Shown piece after piece: positions 23,096 through 36,800 of a stretch of DNA of 64,000 nucleotides (position 1 is its first letter; every line of letters begins with the position of its first letter). The translations under genes and the position numbers were made by a program. The notes beneath the pieces are model-generated. The model made no database searches and was not told the DNA's origin. It was given only the letters and a program-made list of their open reading frames with translations. Source of the DNA: Lytechinus variegatus (Eukaryota > Echinodermata > Echinoidea > Temnopleuroida > Toxopneustidae); NCBI RefSeq assembly GCF_018143015.1, contig NC_054742.1, forward strand, positions 14,429,632 to 14,493,631. Reading direction: 5' to 3'.

Positions 23096-23569
23096 ATGGA
23101 GCCTTTACAGTGCCATCGACTTGTCGAGATACGTTATCTTACCAAGTTGACTTATAAAAAGTTATATATGTCAACATGGCGAGATATTTTATCTTGCCAA
23201 GTCGACTGATAAATATATATATGTAAACTTGGTGAGATATTTGGACTCTCGCCGGGCCTTGGACACTTCATATCTTGCCATGTCGACATATAATGTGCTA
23301 TAAGTCGACTTGGCAAGATAAAATATCTCACTATGTTGACAGATAACGTTTTATAAGTCAACTTGGCAAGATACCGTATCTCGCCATGTTGACATATAAC
23401 TTTTTATAAGTCGACTTGGCGAGATAACATCTCGCCATGTCGACATATAAGTTTTTTATAAGTCAAATTGGCAGAGATAACATCTCTCGCCATGTCAACA
23501 TAATAAGGTTATTATGTCGACATGGCAAGATAAAGTATCTCGCCAAGTCGATGGCACTTAAAGGCTCCG
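23096..23569. mobile_element. fold-back element with internal palindromic array and 8-bp TSD
   Basis: Both ends carry GGAGCCTTTA...GTGCCATCGACTTG as inverted copies. The flanks are identical 8-mers TACAAATA at 23088-23095 and 23570-23577. The interior is a tandem array of about 60-bp units, each of which is itself a palindrome: GTCGACTTGGCAAGATA facing TATCTCGCCATGTCGAC. No coding capacity. The 8-bp duplication suggests hAT or a similar transposase acting in trans. Confidence 0.85.
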
Positions 23570-24595
23570 TACAAATACAATAGACAAAAACCTATGATTT
23601 TAAAGCTTAGGCTCCCTTTCATCTGGTGTATCTTACATGTTTCCTCATTCATGCACTAGTGCGTAAAAACTACAAGAAGTAAGGATATCAAAAGTAACTT
23701 AGCAGGTGGATTCTGAATTTCAAAAGAAAAATCACATCTAAATGTTCAAAATATGTTCTTCACATAAAAAGATGACGAAATGGCAAAGTTTTGTTTTGTT
23801 GAATTAATGCTTCATTAACCATTTTTTCACAGATTTCCCACTGTACTGTATATCTCAATATATCTCATGGCTAACAAAAGACTCAATGCATGGCTGATCG
23901 ACAACAATGAGTGCTGAATAAGGCTTAAGCCTTACAGCTTACCTGTAAATCCACCTTATTTTACCCCAAAAAACTTATTGGGATTCAAGCATCCCATGTA
24001 CTTTTAATAACCAGAGCCTTATTTCTTGACCATTTTCTTAGAATGAGGTATCAAATTAAGTGACACAATTTTTTATCATTGCATCACTTTGCATGTATAT
24101 CAGTTGATGGGGACTGTAGACATAATGTACAAAGCAAATAGGGAAAAATTACATAATTCAAGTTATTGCATATTTTTATTGACAGTCTTACCGTCAAATG
24201 TTATAACAAGACAGTTTGTGTAGGGATAATTTAGCAAGTATGTTTTGTTAAGTTTACATGATATATCTCAAGAAATTTGTCAACATGAAGGTGTAGTCCT
24301 GGATGACATACAAACTTACTCTATCTGACTTCTCTTTTGATAGCAATTAAAATGATATTGCCCAACTTGCCATTGTTGAATAACTATTTCTTCACCTAAA
24401 CCATTCTCATCTTGATTGTTCTCTGTCTCACCAAATGTTCACTAGTCAATATCAGAGACACATCTTACTATTCCATAATTGTTCTGTCTTTCTGGTTGCG
24501 TTACTGATCAGATTCCTTTGTCCAGACTGCCATAGAGACCTCTGCATAATCCAATAATATGGCAATATATGTCGTAAACAGTTGATGATACGAGG
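23570..24595 (-). other. MRPL32 3' untranslated region and beyond
   Basis: Downstream of the MRPL32 stop codon (minus strand). A canonical AATAAA on the minus strand lies at 24180-24175, giving a possible 3' untranslated region of about 400 nt. No other coding signal was seen. Confidence 0.45.
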
Positions 24596-24818
24596 CTACC
24601 ATTTCTTCCAATCTTGGATAAGGTCTTTACTAAACCATGCTGGCCTCTTTTTTCTGAGTTCTATTGGGTGTTTGTCCCTTACATCATCCTCACTAAGAGT
24701 CTCTCCTTCATATATAACAACATTCTCTTTGTCCGGAAGCACTCCATCCTTGTCTAGTTCTCCAAACATCTCCTCTTGAATCTGCTTCGTTTCTTCCCTG
24801 ATCTTCACCAGACAATGC
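24596..24818 (-). CDS. MRPL32 exon 3
   Basis: Starts after the acceptor GTGTAG with GCATTGT, completing the CGHC zinc half. Ends at TAG 24598-24596 after DWKKW, a few residues longer than the human C-terminus. Confidence 0.94.
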
Positions 24819-27800
24819 CTACACATGAACACAAACATAAAAAAAAAGATTTTCAAATCAAAGTAAATAAAGAAGAATTAAAATTAAGAGCATACATGTA
24901 AGATTTCTATTGAATTGATGTATATATTTTTGATTATATTACTTATCACTATTACCTGTTCACGCTTTCTGATTTTTATTCAAAAAAAAAACTTTGTTTT
25001 CTAAAAGACTTTACATGACAATACTTGTTCTAGAAATGTTTTCATTTTTATTATATCAACCAGTTATTTAAAGTATTTCTCTACTGTTGAAGAATTCATC
25101 AAAATCAAACTCTTTCCAGTTTTCATTTTCAGGTTCTTTACTATTCATGCTTGGATGATAATGATAACAAGGTTAATATTTGCTTATGTAGCTCAAGTGT
25201 CATTTACTTTATTGGTAATCTCCAAGCTCTCTACAATTATGCAGCTTTATTAACCTGACTTTGGCAGAGCAGCCATTAGATGCTTCTACATGTAAAGGCC
25301 TGGTCACATCGCCCGAGCGTTGTTGTAGCGGTCGTGGAGCGGAGAGAAAAATCATCACCGCTCGCTACCGTTCACCATTTTCACTTTCGTTTGTTTTTTG
25401 CTTTCGATTTTTATTTTCAATTTTTCCCCCAATTTTGTGAGCGAAATTCGACCCTCTCTCCCTACCGCTCCACAACTGCTCCAACAACGCTCGGGCGGTG
25501 TGACCAGGCCTTAACCCTCGACATTTTTCGTGATAAATCTGCCGCGCAAAATTTTTTGACCGCGTCGCTCGCTGACATTTTACTTTCAAGTCTCACGCAA
25601 CTTTTGAGACCACAATTGTGACCCCCGGGTACACGGTTCCAAAATTACGCAACATTTCGTAAGTGCATGCAGACCCAAAATTACTCAAAAACGTGAATTT
25701 GTGTACAAATCCATTGCTAATAGTGTTCTTAGCCAAAATTCATAAATGTATCATTATTTTTCCTTTTACTGCTTAAAATCAATTAATTTTATCTTGTTTA
25801 TGGTCAAAATAAAGTCCCCGACAATTTCCATTGAAAAAACAATAAAAAACAAAAAGTCGAAAAACAAAGAAATACATAAGAAATTTAGAAAACAATAGAA
25901 TACATAAAAAAATAAATGTGATTTTAATTTTTTTTTAAATCAATCTAGAGTATGTGAAACAAAAATTAGCATTTCAGGGGAATTATTTTATTAATTAGAG
26001 CAAACTTATGATTTTACGCATAAATTAGCATAATTAATGAGACATGAGATTTTTTGCAGAATTTGATGTTATAGTTTTGTAGATAATGCCATGGGTAACG
26101 CGTGTGCCAATTTTCGTCGCGATCGCGCGATCGACGGCCGAGATCACCCCCCCCCCCGTCTTCTTAGGCGTCGAAATAGCCCAGTCTATTTAGGGTTAAG
26201 TTTCCTGGAATAGTTTAATGAAACAGATTCCTGCAAGGTTCCCATTTACCTAATTGTAAGCAATTTAATATCTTTACTAGTGTGTACACTACCATTCTTG
26301 ACTAAACCTTCTGGTATTAGAAATATACATTGGAGAAAAATATCATTTCTACATAAGAACCATATACGGTAACAAATACTGACATTTCCCTTACCCACAA
26401 AGGTAGCCAAACTGTCTAAGATTTCCACATGTTTCACAAGGTACCAAAGACGTATTGTATGAAACTCTCTTATCCAGAGCTCTCCTTCTACCTCTGTTGC
26501 GTTGAATGCTGCGTCTGTGTTTTGGAACGGCCCACAAGAATCCATCAAACAGCTCTTGTATTGAATTGGGATCATTTCTAGGGTCTCTTCCTTCATTCTG
26601 GGACTCTAAACCTCTCAGGGCTGGAATCGCAAGGACTGGTTCTGTAATTGAAAAAAGTCAAGGAGTTTAATGTTACGAAAATAACTAAAGTTCATGAAAA
26701 TCTCAAAATTCATTTTTATTTTTTTCTATACTTATACAAAAGAAACAACTAGTGTATTTCAGTGGCAGATACAGGGAGGGTTGGGGTGGACCCTTGGCCC
26801 CTAAACCCTGAAGTAGATGGTGTGTACATCAAACAAGCTTCAGATTTTGATGACCATGCTTGCACAATGCAACTTTCAAAACTTGTGCATTGGAAATCAT
26901 CTTGTACTTTGTTAAGTAGATCTCTATATCTGGTCTAGCTTTTCTATTACTGCCCACAATAAATTGGGAATATATCATAATTTTCATTATGTTTTGGGTG
27001 TTGAGGATTTTTTTGATGTATTATTTATGACAAATTAAGAGCTTTATGAATTATTGCTGGGTGAAATGTTGGCTCAATCTCAGCTATAGAAAATCAGAAC
27101 AGAACGTAACACTAAAGAGGGTGTTACAATGCGTATGATGATGTCTCTAATATCATCATCATTTATTATCACCTTCAATTGACCACTGGTACTGACTCGA
27201 TAAATAGCCCAAGTTGCTCAAGTTTGATGCTTTCAATGTTCTGCTGCTCCTGACGTCATACATGTATATAAGAGCCAGTCACAACTCTCATGAAGAGTAT
27301 GTGCGCTATTTTTTTCTTTAAAATGACATTTGTGCAGGTATGTCAATTCAATGAAGATGTAAATTTGAAGGTTATTTAGGATGACAGACAGAATAAATTA
27401 AAGTTTTTATCAATCGAGATGTGCATGCCACATGCCATGCTTATGAATTTCAAGCCTCTTGACTGACAGAATGCTGCTATTTGTTTTGTGGCAAGCGCAT
27501 GTCACTCTTGCAATGATTGCCCACATGGTTTGGAAAGGATGTTAGATATGGAAAATATTGTATAAGCCTCATAAAATCCTCCCTTTGTTTAGATGTAAAA
27601 AAAAGAAATCAAATGTCTTACTGTTGTTTCTAGAACTTAAAATGTTTATAAATTAATCACAAGCATTGGCAGTTCACTTTGCAATACTAAAAATGATTTA
27701 TTTGAACAAAGGTGTGTAAATGAAGAGAAAGAATATAATTTGAAGAAGTTGTGAGTTGGATGTAAACGTCTTGCAGGGGGGGGTCAGTTGCTGGCAAAAT

Positions 27801-30800
27801 TTGCTGGAAGCAAGAACAACTCACAGGTGCGTGAATGCAGGAATATTTCATTCATAAAGATTTGTGTATATTACATCACTGGGTCGTGTAAGTGTGTGTG
27901 TCACATTCATTTTCAGTTGAGGGAAATAAATAAGCTATTTGATTGGTCCATTCTGCGTCTGATTAGAAATCAGAAAATACTGCACATTGATTCCCCTATT
28001 ACATGCAAGTGCATTCAGTAACTCCAGTTGACCAATGAAAATCTGTAATATTGTGATGATGTTAAACTGAATCATGCTTCACTGATAATTACTCATAAGA
28101 ATCTCGACTCACCCTTGGCTGTTATCTTTCAACTGCCAAAATATTTAAAGGAATTGACAAATATCTTTGCTTTGGAAAGATATTAAGGATATCATCGGAT
28201 GAGCAAATTTATGGCCAAGAATAATCAGAAGATATTTTTGGACAAAGAATCTAACATTATCTAAGAAATTGGGAAAGGTGTTTAGTTTCAGCTTTTGTTT
28301 ATGTTAATGGCCTGAATCCCAAAGTATTTATGCAATAGGCTACTGGTAATCTGTATGGTTTATGCCATGATAAAGCAGCTGTTTCACACTTTGAAGCTCT
28401 ATTTCACCTTTTGGATGGAGGAAGAAATTATCGGATCTATGCATGGAATACTTTTACATAACGGTATGAATACCTCAATGTTCAACCTAATATAAATAAA
28501 GGTAAGTTTTATTCTGCAAATCTATTTCATCCATTTATGTGAATATTCATCAGCCCCATTGAGTTTTTGGTACAGGTAGGCGTTATCAAATTATGTAGGT
28601 CTTTGCCTGAGTTAGTGATACTGATTACAGCTCCTGCCAATTTGATTCCTTTTAAACAAAGTCGTTGATACGGAATCATCAACATGTTTTTAGCAAGACT
28701 CATCCAAAATTGGATTACTTCATTTTCACAACCCATTTTCTTTTCACCTGCTTTTATCCCAGACCCAGAGTGATGATGTCATGTACAAATGGTTGGAGGA
28801 CAATCGTTCAATTGAATCACAGATATTTTGTGGAGTTTGTAAGAGCCTAAGAGACCCTTCAAAGCATTTAAGAAAGTGAGGAGGAAAGGCGGCAGAATCT
28901 GCAGGTGCCAAGGAACTGTAAGATGGCCTCATGACAAGAGCTATTTGGGCCAAAAGTTTACCTTTTTTACAGATATTCACAGACTGATGATACAAGTCTT
29001 TGGATGGTCAAAGGAGGTTATACTTTACGCACTTGAGAATGAGACGGGAACAATCTGCTGCCATTAATTGAACGGCATATGGAAAAGGGATCAACAATCT
29101 ACTCTGATGGGTGGGGTGCCTATTTCAGGTTGAACGAGCTTGGGTATCATCATTTCACCATTGTGCACTCTTGACACCTTTGTGCAAAAATATTAAGATA
29201 TGACAAGAGAAGAGGCAACAACTGTTCCTTCCAATACAATACCAAGTGCCTCAAAGATTGAAAAAGACCACTTCAAAGAATGAATCCCATCTCTGTGAAA
29301 TATGGAGAAACACCCACTGATACCTGCATTCATGGATTTAATTAGGGATCATTATAATCTTACAGGGAAACCCAATCTAAGCATCAAAGTTGCTCTCTTT
29401 GACACATAGCACGCCAACAAGGAGGACAAGCTCATGAGAGAGAAATTAACGAGCCCAGCCCCTGCAAGGATGGATTCTCCTCCAAGAGGATCTTCACTAT
29501 TCGCCCCAGTCGTCTCCCAGAGACGTTCCAAGACCATTAGGCATCCCTCCAAAAGCCAAATCATCCGTGCCTTTGATACCCTCGACTGCCGTCGTCAAGT
29601 CAAGTGTGTCCTCTCCTTGCCGAATTCTAGCATCTCCAGTATGCTTTGTGTGACATCGCCATCGTGGGTGCGTCATGGTCTACTGGTTCTGACTCTTGCC
29701 TTTGAAACAGAGGGTCGTTGGCTCGAAACATAGCCATGGTGTGTTTTCCTTCAGCAAGATATTTTTCTACACTGTGCTGCACTCTACCCAGGTAAGGTGA
29801 GTGGGTACCTGGCAGGAGTAATTCCTTGCATGCACTGAGCGCCGGTGATGGTAGCTTGAGCTAAAGCCAGGTAATAATACCAGCACTTTGTATCCTCTGG
29901 CAAAAAGCGCTTTATAAATCCAGCTATTATTATTATTATTATCACATGGCCGAAGCAAGAAAGGCAAGGGGAAGAAGAAGAGTAAGAGTGGCACATTTAC
30001 TGGCACATTACATCATCCTCCTAGCTTTGTACCCATTGACAAAAAAATGGGAAAGCAAACTTCAGAAGGACAAGTGTGTTAATCTGTATGATAGGTAAAA
30101 CTCTGTCAGAGATTGGGGATCAGACAATGATTTCCAATAAATGAGTTCTTACAGGCCTATACTTCATTAACAGGCGATCAGGGTTTGGAAACAGTTTTAT
30201 TACTATTTACTGGCTTTGAAGAACTGAATTGTTGGGGTTTACTGCTCTCATCACATTTCATCATAAGGACATATTCATCATATTAACTCAACCTTACAGA
30301 TTTTAAAATTATGACCATTTGTTTGAACCATAAAATGTTAAAATAGAATTCCACATGTTTAGGGAGGAATAAAAAATGTTCCGCATGACAATGAGGAGAA
30401 AATTCAAATATTTCATACAATAAAATACAAAAGAAATAGTAAGTGGGTGATGTCATCAGTCCCCTCATTTGCATACTGATTAAGATATGCATATTAGGCC
30501 TAGGAGTAAACATCGATTGATCAAATGGTTCGAATGGCTTGCCGCCGATCGCCAATCGATTAGCAAAATTTACACCAATGGAATGTTCGGCAGATCCCGA
30601 TTATGACGTTGGGATAACTCGATTACCCAAGTAATGATAACAAAATGACAAGAAAACAATGATGACAACAGTTTTTTAATAAATTGTACTTGATACAAGT
30701 TTGAAAGTGATGTTACCGAGGTAATTTGTCAAAAATGATCAATGATTGTATTACTTTCACAGGTAAACACCGACCTGAAAGAGCTCCAAGAATGTTAATC

Positions 30801-33800
30801 CCACCCGGCTTGGCCCTTGCCCTCGATACACAATACATTGTCTGCGTGCTCAAAACAGAAAGTTTACACACAACCAGCTCACTTAAGCTGATTGGACCTT
30901 CGATAGCCAATGAAACTTTTTGGGAAACAAAGAAGAAGAAGCAATATGCTTCCCTTATCAGGAAAGGAAATGACTTCAGAAATAAATTGACCCCTCCCCA
31001 TCTGTGTGTGAGGGAGAAAGATAAGGGGTGAGAGTCAGAGAATTCCTTTCATGTTTCAAAACAATGCAACTCTTTTTATATCCCCCTCACACAATCAAAA
31101 CAACATTCCAACACACACACCGCTGTCACCTACTTTCTCGACTAGTCTCCTAAAATAGACCCAGTTATACATGTAGGTTCAAATGATAAAAATTTGTAAT
31201 TTTGAAAGGTCCATGTACATGTATTTCAAATGAAAAATATTTTGCAAAATATTTTTTTTTTAATACATGTGTAGCATCATGGGCAATGCCACAAGTGGGG
31301 GTGGGGACATGGTGTGGGCAAGGGATGACATTTTTCAAGAAGTGAAATGCACCACCTGTGTGTCAGTCTCAAGGAATACTTTATGAATGAGTTGTTTACT
31401 AAGACTACTTTGGGCTTTGAACTCGGCTGATCTGGGCTGATTTATTAATATGCAGGGGTGTGGCACTTGGAGGGATGCATGCATATTAATACCAGGGTAC
31501 CAGCATTCATTTAGAAAAGATTTTCATTGGAACAATAAAATGAAAGATTTAATCTCATTTCATGTAGTTTCTTTTGATATAAAAATCATGGAGAAGGGGA
31601 AAAGGGCCTACTTTCATTTATGATAAACATGTGACTTTGATGGAGATTGCTTCTTTCAGGAGCTAGGTCACCATAAAGTAGGTCAACTATTGTGACTTCA
31701 AAGACGTGATTCCTGACCAAAGATCAAATCATTCAATTGTTTTTTTCTTTCAGGAAATAATTGAATGGTAAAAATGACATTCCTCCCAGGCCTAGTGCAG
31801 ATCCACATATAACTTTTCAGTGTTATCCTTGTTTGATTTTTATCTTGCTATTCAAATCATCTTTTTGTTGAGGTGGACTTGTCCTTTAAATCTGAAATCA
31901 GCAACGAGTAAAGCAACCTAATTACCATTTGACGTTAGTTTCTTTAGGATGAGTTCAGTATTAATGAAAATACTGACAAATGATCAGCAAATTTGTCACC
32001 GTTAGCACCGGTTCTGAATCTGAAATTCTCAACAAGCATCACAATATCATCATTTTGCAAGCAGGTAACATAAAAAATGTGAGTTTAATGTGGTACTGAC
32101 TGATTCTAGATCTATAGCATTTGCCGTCAAGCTAATAATAGACTATAAATATCTCATCCTTTAAACTTTAGTTTTTGTTTTAATCTCCACAAATACTTTG
32201 GTCCATGAAGTTAGAACTCAGAACAGATTTCCAGCACAACGTGCATTTGTCGATCAGAATTGAATTTTTAGATGGCAATTACCGGCGAAACCACTTGACC
32301 ATGTTGACCTAGTTCACATTTTCATCAATAATTTTACAATTTATAATCTTGATTTTTGATTAAAATGTAAATAATTTTTATCAAATTTTACTACTTTAAT
32401 GAATACTTTTTAAATGTCCGCGAAGTTTGGACATCCCATCATGATCATGCTCTCTCTTGTATCCTTCCTCCATTAAGGTCGGAGATCACTAGTTTCAGTC
32501 AAAAATACAAATGCAGACACTTCCTACTCGAACCCTTGTAAGGCCACTCATTCAATAAACAAGTTTGTTTACTAATAGAAGACTAACTAGAGTCTACCGG
32601 TAAATAATATAAGGCCAGGGACAGGTAACCCAGGGAGCTCCAGCAAGCAAAGCAGTTCGGAGCTCTAATGGACTCGTCTGAGTAATATTTAGGCAGACAC
32701 TCCAAAATGGGGTAGAATGTGGTTAGTACTCCAAATAAAACTAAAAGGGAAAAATACATGTATATTATGCACTATCGCACTTACCTCGTCCTCGATTATA
32801 ATGGATGGTCTATTCATTATTCTTGTGACACATCCTAGCATCAGTAATATTGAGGCACAAACTAGACCCTCAAAAAAAGGGAAAAGTTAGACTCGACTAT
32901 GTCACATTCGGCCATTTTGTTTTCACTTTTGAAAGGAGGACGAACAAAACTGAACTTTTCCTTTTTCTGAGACTGTCTGAGGGTCCAGTTTGTGCCACAT
33001 CACTTCAGGATTCTGTGTCAAAATATAGACCTTCATCCATTATATTCATAATCTAGGTAAGTGCATAATTTATTCCCCCCCCCCTTTTAATTTGGGGTGC
33101 TACTGCGACCCCACTCTAGCTCTAGGCCTACCCCATTTTGGAGAGTACCCTCTGCTATTACATGGACGAGGCCTGGGCTCCAACCGGCTTCCGGAGCGAA
33201 GCTACGGCCCAAGGAATAAGGCGTACCAGTACCGGTATGGTAAGGTACACTCATTCTATGAACAAGGCTATGAATGATGTAACCTTGTTCTCGAATTCTC
33301 TGTTACTCCTCCCTGTGTGGTGAAATAAGGTTGGCAATGTTTGGCTTATTTTCTCTTTTTCTTTGGGACAAATGCCTGATTTTTTGACACTGTCAGGTGC
33401 CGTTACCAGTAGAGGCGAACGGCCAATATGGGCGACTCTCCAATAGGGGAGACAATCTCCCACATTGGAGACTTGCTTTGCAAAAGGACAAAAGAGACAA
33501 CACCAACAAAAACAAGTTTTTCCACCCAAAATTTTGTCTCGCTGAGGTCAGAAGCCCATTTGTTTTGTGTGTGGATGACAACAAAAATCCTTATCAAAAC
33601 AAAAGTAGACGGTGAAAAGGTGTAAATTTTCATGAGGAATCTGCTTATCACATTTTTCTTTGCCGCCAAGGTAATCCTTTTTTTTGCCGCAAATATAAAC
33701 CAAGAAAATTAGTCTCCAAAACTGGAGACTGTCTCTGAAATTGGATACCCTAATTCTTTACATTGAGTCTCTGATATTGGAGATAATCTCCCACATTTGA

Positions 33801-36800
33801 GACAGTCTCCAATATTGGCCGTGCGCCTCTACTGATTACAGCTAAGAGCTATTCGTTATAATTTGGCTCTTAAGTAAATTTGATTCTTTTAATTATTTTT
33901 TCTTAATTAAAATTAGAGATTGAAAAACTACAATTGTTGTACCATATTTGCTTCCCACCAAAAGAGGGCGTACACAAAAATATGCCCAAAATTCTAGTTT
34001 TCAAGCGCTCTGGTGAATACAAAAATTACCCCCAAGTTACTATGAAAAATAAAAATTGTAACTGTGTGGAAAGTGGTATTTTAGGTCACAAAATTGATAT
34101 TTTCATTATTTTTAAATTGTGTGCTGTGTACAGCATTGGCATAGACATAGTACCGGTAGATTCCCCACAGGCGGGATGGTATGACATATCATGCATACAT
34201 GTATGTACCCTGGCAAAAAGCAATTCTAGCAATATGTCTACATGGTCTAAGACTTGTCCGATAATGAACATACATGTATAGTGACGTATTGTATTACCGG
34301 ACACTATCATATTTCCGGACGCGCATATAACTGCGTAGGAAATCAATTTCGTACCGTAAGCCTTCCGCAGTTCAATATCACAGATCAATTCAAAGAACGA
34401 GATTGCAAAAACAAGGCGAAAATATAACTTTTACCTTATTTTTCTCTAAAAATGACAGAAAATGCTTGAAATAACATACCGTATAACACAGTTTTGGCAT
34501 TAACAATTGATCCCAACTGATCTATTTTCTGATTGAAATACGGACCTGATTTGCCGAATTTCAATCTCGTACGCTCCATCGATTAAATCGTCGACGGCTA
34601 GTTCTCAATGTTCCCGGTACCCCGGCCGTGCGCGAGGTTTACCGTGTTGGAGTCTTGGAGAGCCGTCAATGATCGACAGCGCATCGATAGAACTTAACTT
34701 GATGACTTAGTCTTACGATATGAACGAGCATCATTAACACTTGGAAGTGCAATATAGAACGCGCAATTAAAAAAAAGGAAGGCTACGGGCTTACCTTTAG
34801 AATCCAATGTCATGAATCGATTACAAAAATCTCTAGATTTTAAAACGAGAAAAACAATGGATACGACGTACTTTTTCAGAACTTTATTCTTAATAAGTCT
34901 TTGAGACAGAAGTGGATACATGGATACACATGGATACGAGGATACGTGGATACTACTGGGATACGTACGTGGATACGTAGGATAAGTGGATACATGGATA
35001 CGAGGATACGCGGATACGTGGATACGAGGATACGCGGATACGAGGATACGCGGATACGAGGATACGGCCGGGCATCTGGGATATTTGTGGAAAAGGGGGA
35101 AAGGAAGGGAGAGTCCAGGGTGACCAGATTTCACAAAATGAAATACGGGACAATTGACAAACGAAGATCAACAAAGAAGCCCACACAAAGTGTGGGCTTC
35201 TGAGAATCCATAGTATAATTATAAGACTTTTGAAAAAAAAATATAAAGATTAGAAGGGAAGGTGAACGAAAGAATGAAGGAGAGAAACAAAAGAGATGAT
35301 TGGGAAGGAAAGAAAGTAAAGGAAAACAGAAAAAATAACAGAAAATTAGAATAAAAGAAGCATTATGAAAAATACGAGACATTTGACTTCCTCCTGCTCG
35401 TACGCACGGGCGTCCGTCGATATAACACATAATATTTTTATGAAAATATGCACCTTTTTTCTTAAAAGTTGATGGAGAGGGGAAAAATTAATCGTATCAA
35501 GTCGGGGTATTCAGTAATGAGTACAGGAGAAACTATATTTCACTGATTTTTATGATTCATCCCATTTGATTAACTCATCTATTCGTGTTTTGTGGCTAAT
35601 CTTTCCCTTACGCATTGCTTTTTGGCAGAAGTTCTATGGAAAATGCACCTTTTTTCACACAAACTTTGAGACACTATATTCATTCCCCCATTGCTCGAGA
35701 ATGAATGGGCAGTTAACGACGGGGTTAAAGATTTATTGAAGAATGGAATGTATATTTCATGAAAATGAAAGCCATTTCCCCATTGGATGTTATCTTCAAT
35801 ACGTGTGTTTTAGATGAAGTCAGTTATCGAATAGGCTCTCCTGGCATTTGAGGTCTCTATCGGTGACGTCACTCAGGATCGTCATGCCTGGACCATCGGC
35901 CAGGCAGGGGTCGCAATGGTATATGATTTATGCATAATGCACTCGATATATACAATAATCTTGTCCTCCCGTTCAAATGAATGTGAAACTCATATAATTT
36001 CCATCAGAGCATTCAACAGGAGTACTGTAGTACACATTTCTTTGTTATAAGTGAATTAAAGTCCCAGTGAGTTTGCCTCACCCCTATTGTGAAAATGTAT
36101 CACCCCTAAGTTGTAACACAGTCAGCTGTTTGCACTCAGGGTCACTCCGTGACCTGTGTGTGCGTTCAAGAGTTGTACACGATTTTCTGTCTCATTTAGG
36201 CAGAAATCTTTCATAATGATGAAAAAAAATAATAAAAGAGATAAAAAAAGGTTTCCGTCATTCTTTGAAATGAATGTAGAAAGAAAGAAAGAAAGGAAGG
36301 AAGGGAAGATTACTTAATGTCTGAAAGACAAAATAAAGGAGGGAATTAAAGGGGGAAAGGTGAGAAAAAGAAGGAGGAAAGAAAGAATGAAGGAAATAAA
36401 CATGTTTCCTTCATTCTTTGAAAGAAAGAAAGAAAAGAAAGAAAGTAAAAAATAAGGGAAAAGAATAAGAAGGGAAAATAAAGAAAGGAATAAAGAGTGG
36501 AAGGGAAGAATGAAGCTAGGAGGAGAGAACGAAAAAAGAGAAAATAATGGAAGGAGAGAAAGAACGAAAAGAAACAGGAGACGAAGAGAGAAGGATGCCA
36601 AGGTAATTATAAGGAAAGAAAGAATGAAGGAAATAAAAAAGTATATTTGATAAAGAAGGAAAGAAAGAAAAATGAACAGGCAGAGAGAGAGAAAAGAAAA
36701 TGTCTAGGAAAGAAAGATAGATGGAACAAAAAAGGCAAGCAGAAAGGATAGGGTATACATAAAATAAAGAAAAAGGGAAAGTTCAAACTTCAAGTAAACA

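Noticed and set aside
23096-23569. CRISPR array
   Set aside because: The repeats are internally palindromic units inside a transposon with target duplications, in eukaryotic DNA; there are no spacers of uniform length.
27251-27272. CRE plus TATA as a real promoter
   Set aside because: Listed only at low confidence: no downstream gene, and both motifs occur by chance in AT-rich DNA with many GACGTCA sites.
30726-31031. 101-codon plus-strand frame as a gene
   Set aside because: No recognised domain, biased composition at its end, and it lies antisense inside MRPL32 intron 1.
30496-31796. 1.3-kb insertion flanked by AGGCCTAG 8-mers
   Set aside because: AGGCCTAG/AGGCCTAT-like words are frequent in this window, the inner ends are not inverted copies, and the interrupted MITE does not resume at the expected point.
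36314-36601. 95-codon minus-strand frame
   Set aside because: Low-complexity Phe/Leu/Ser reading of the purine tract.
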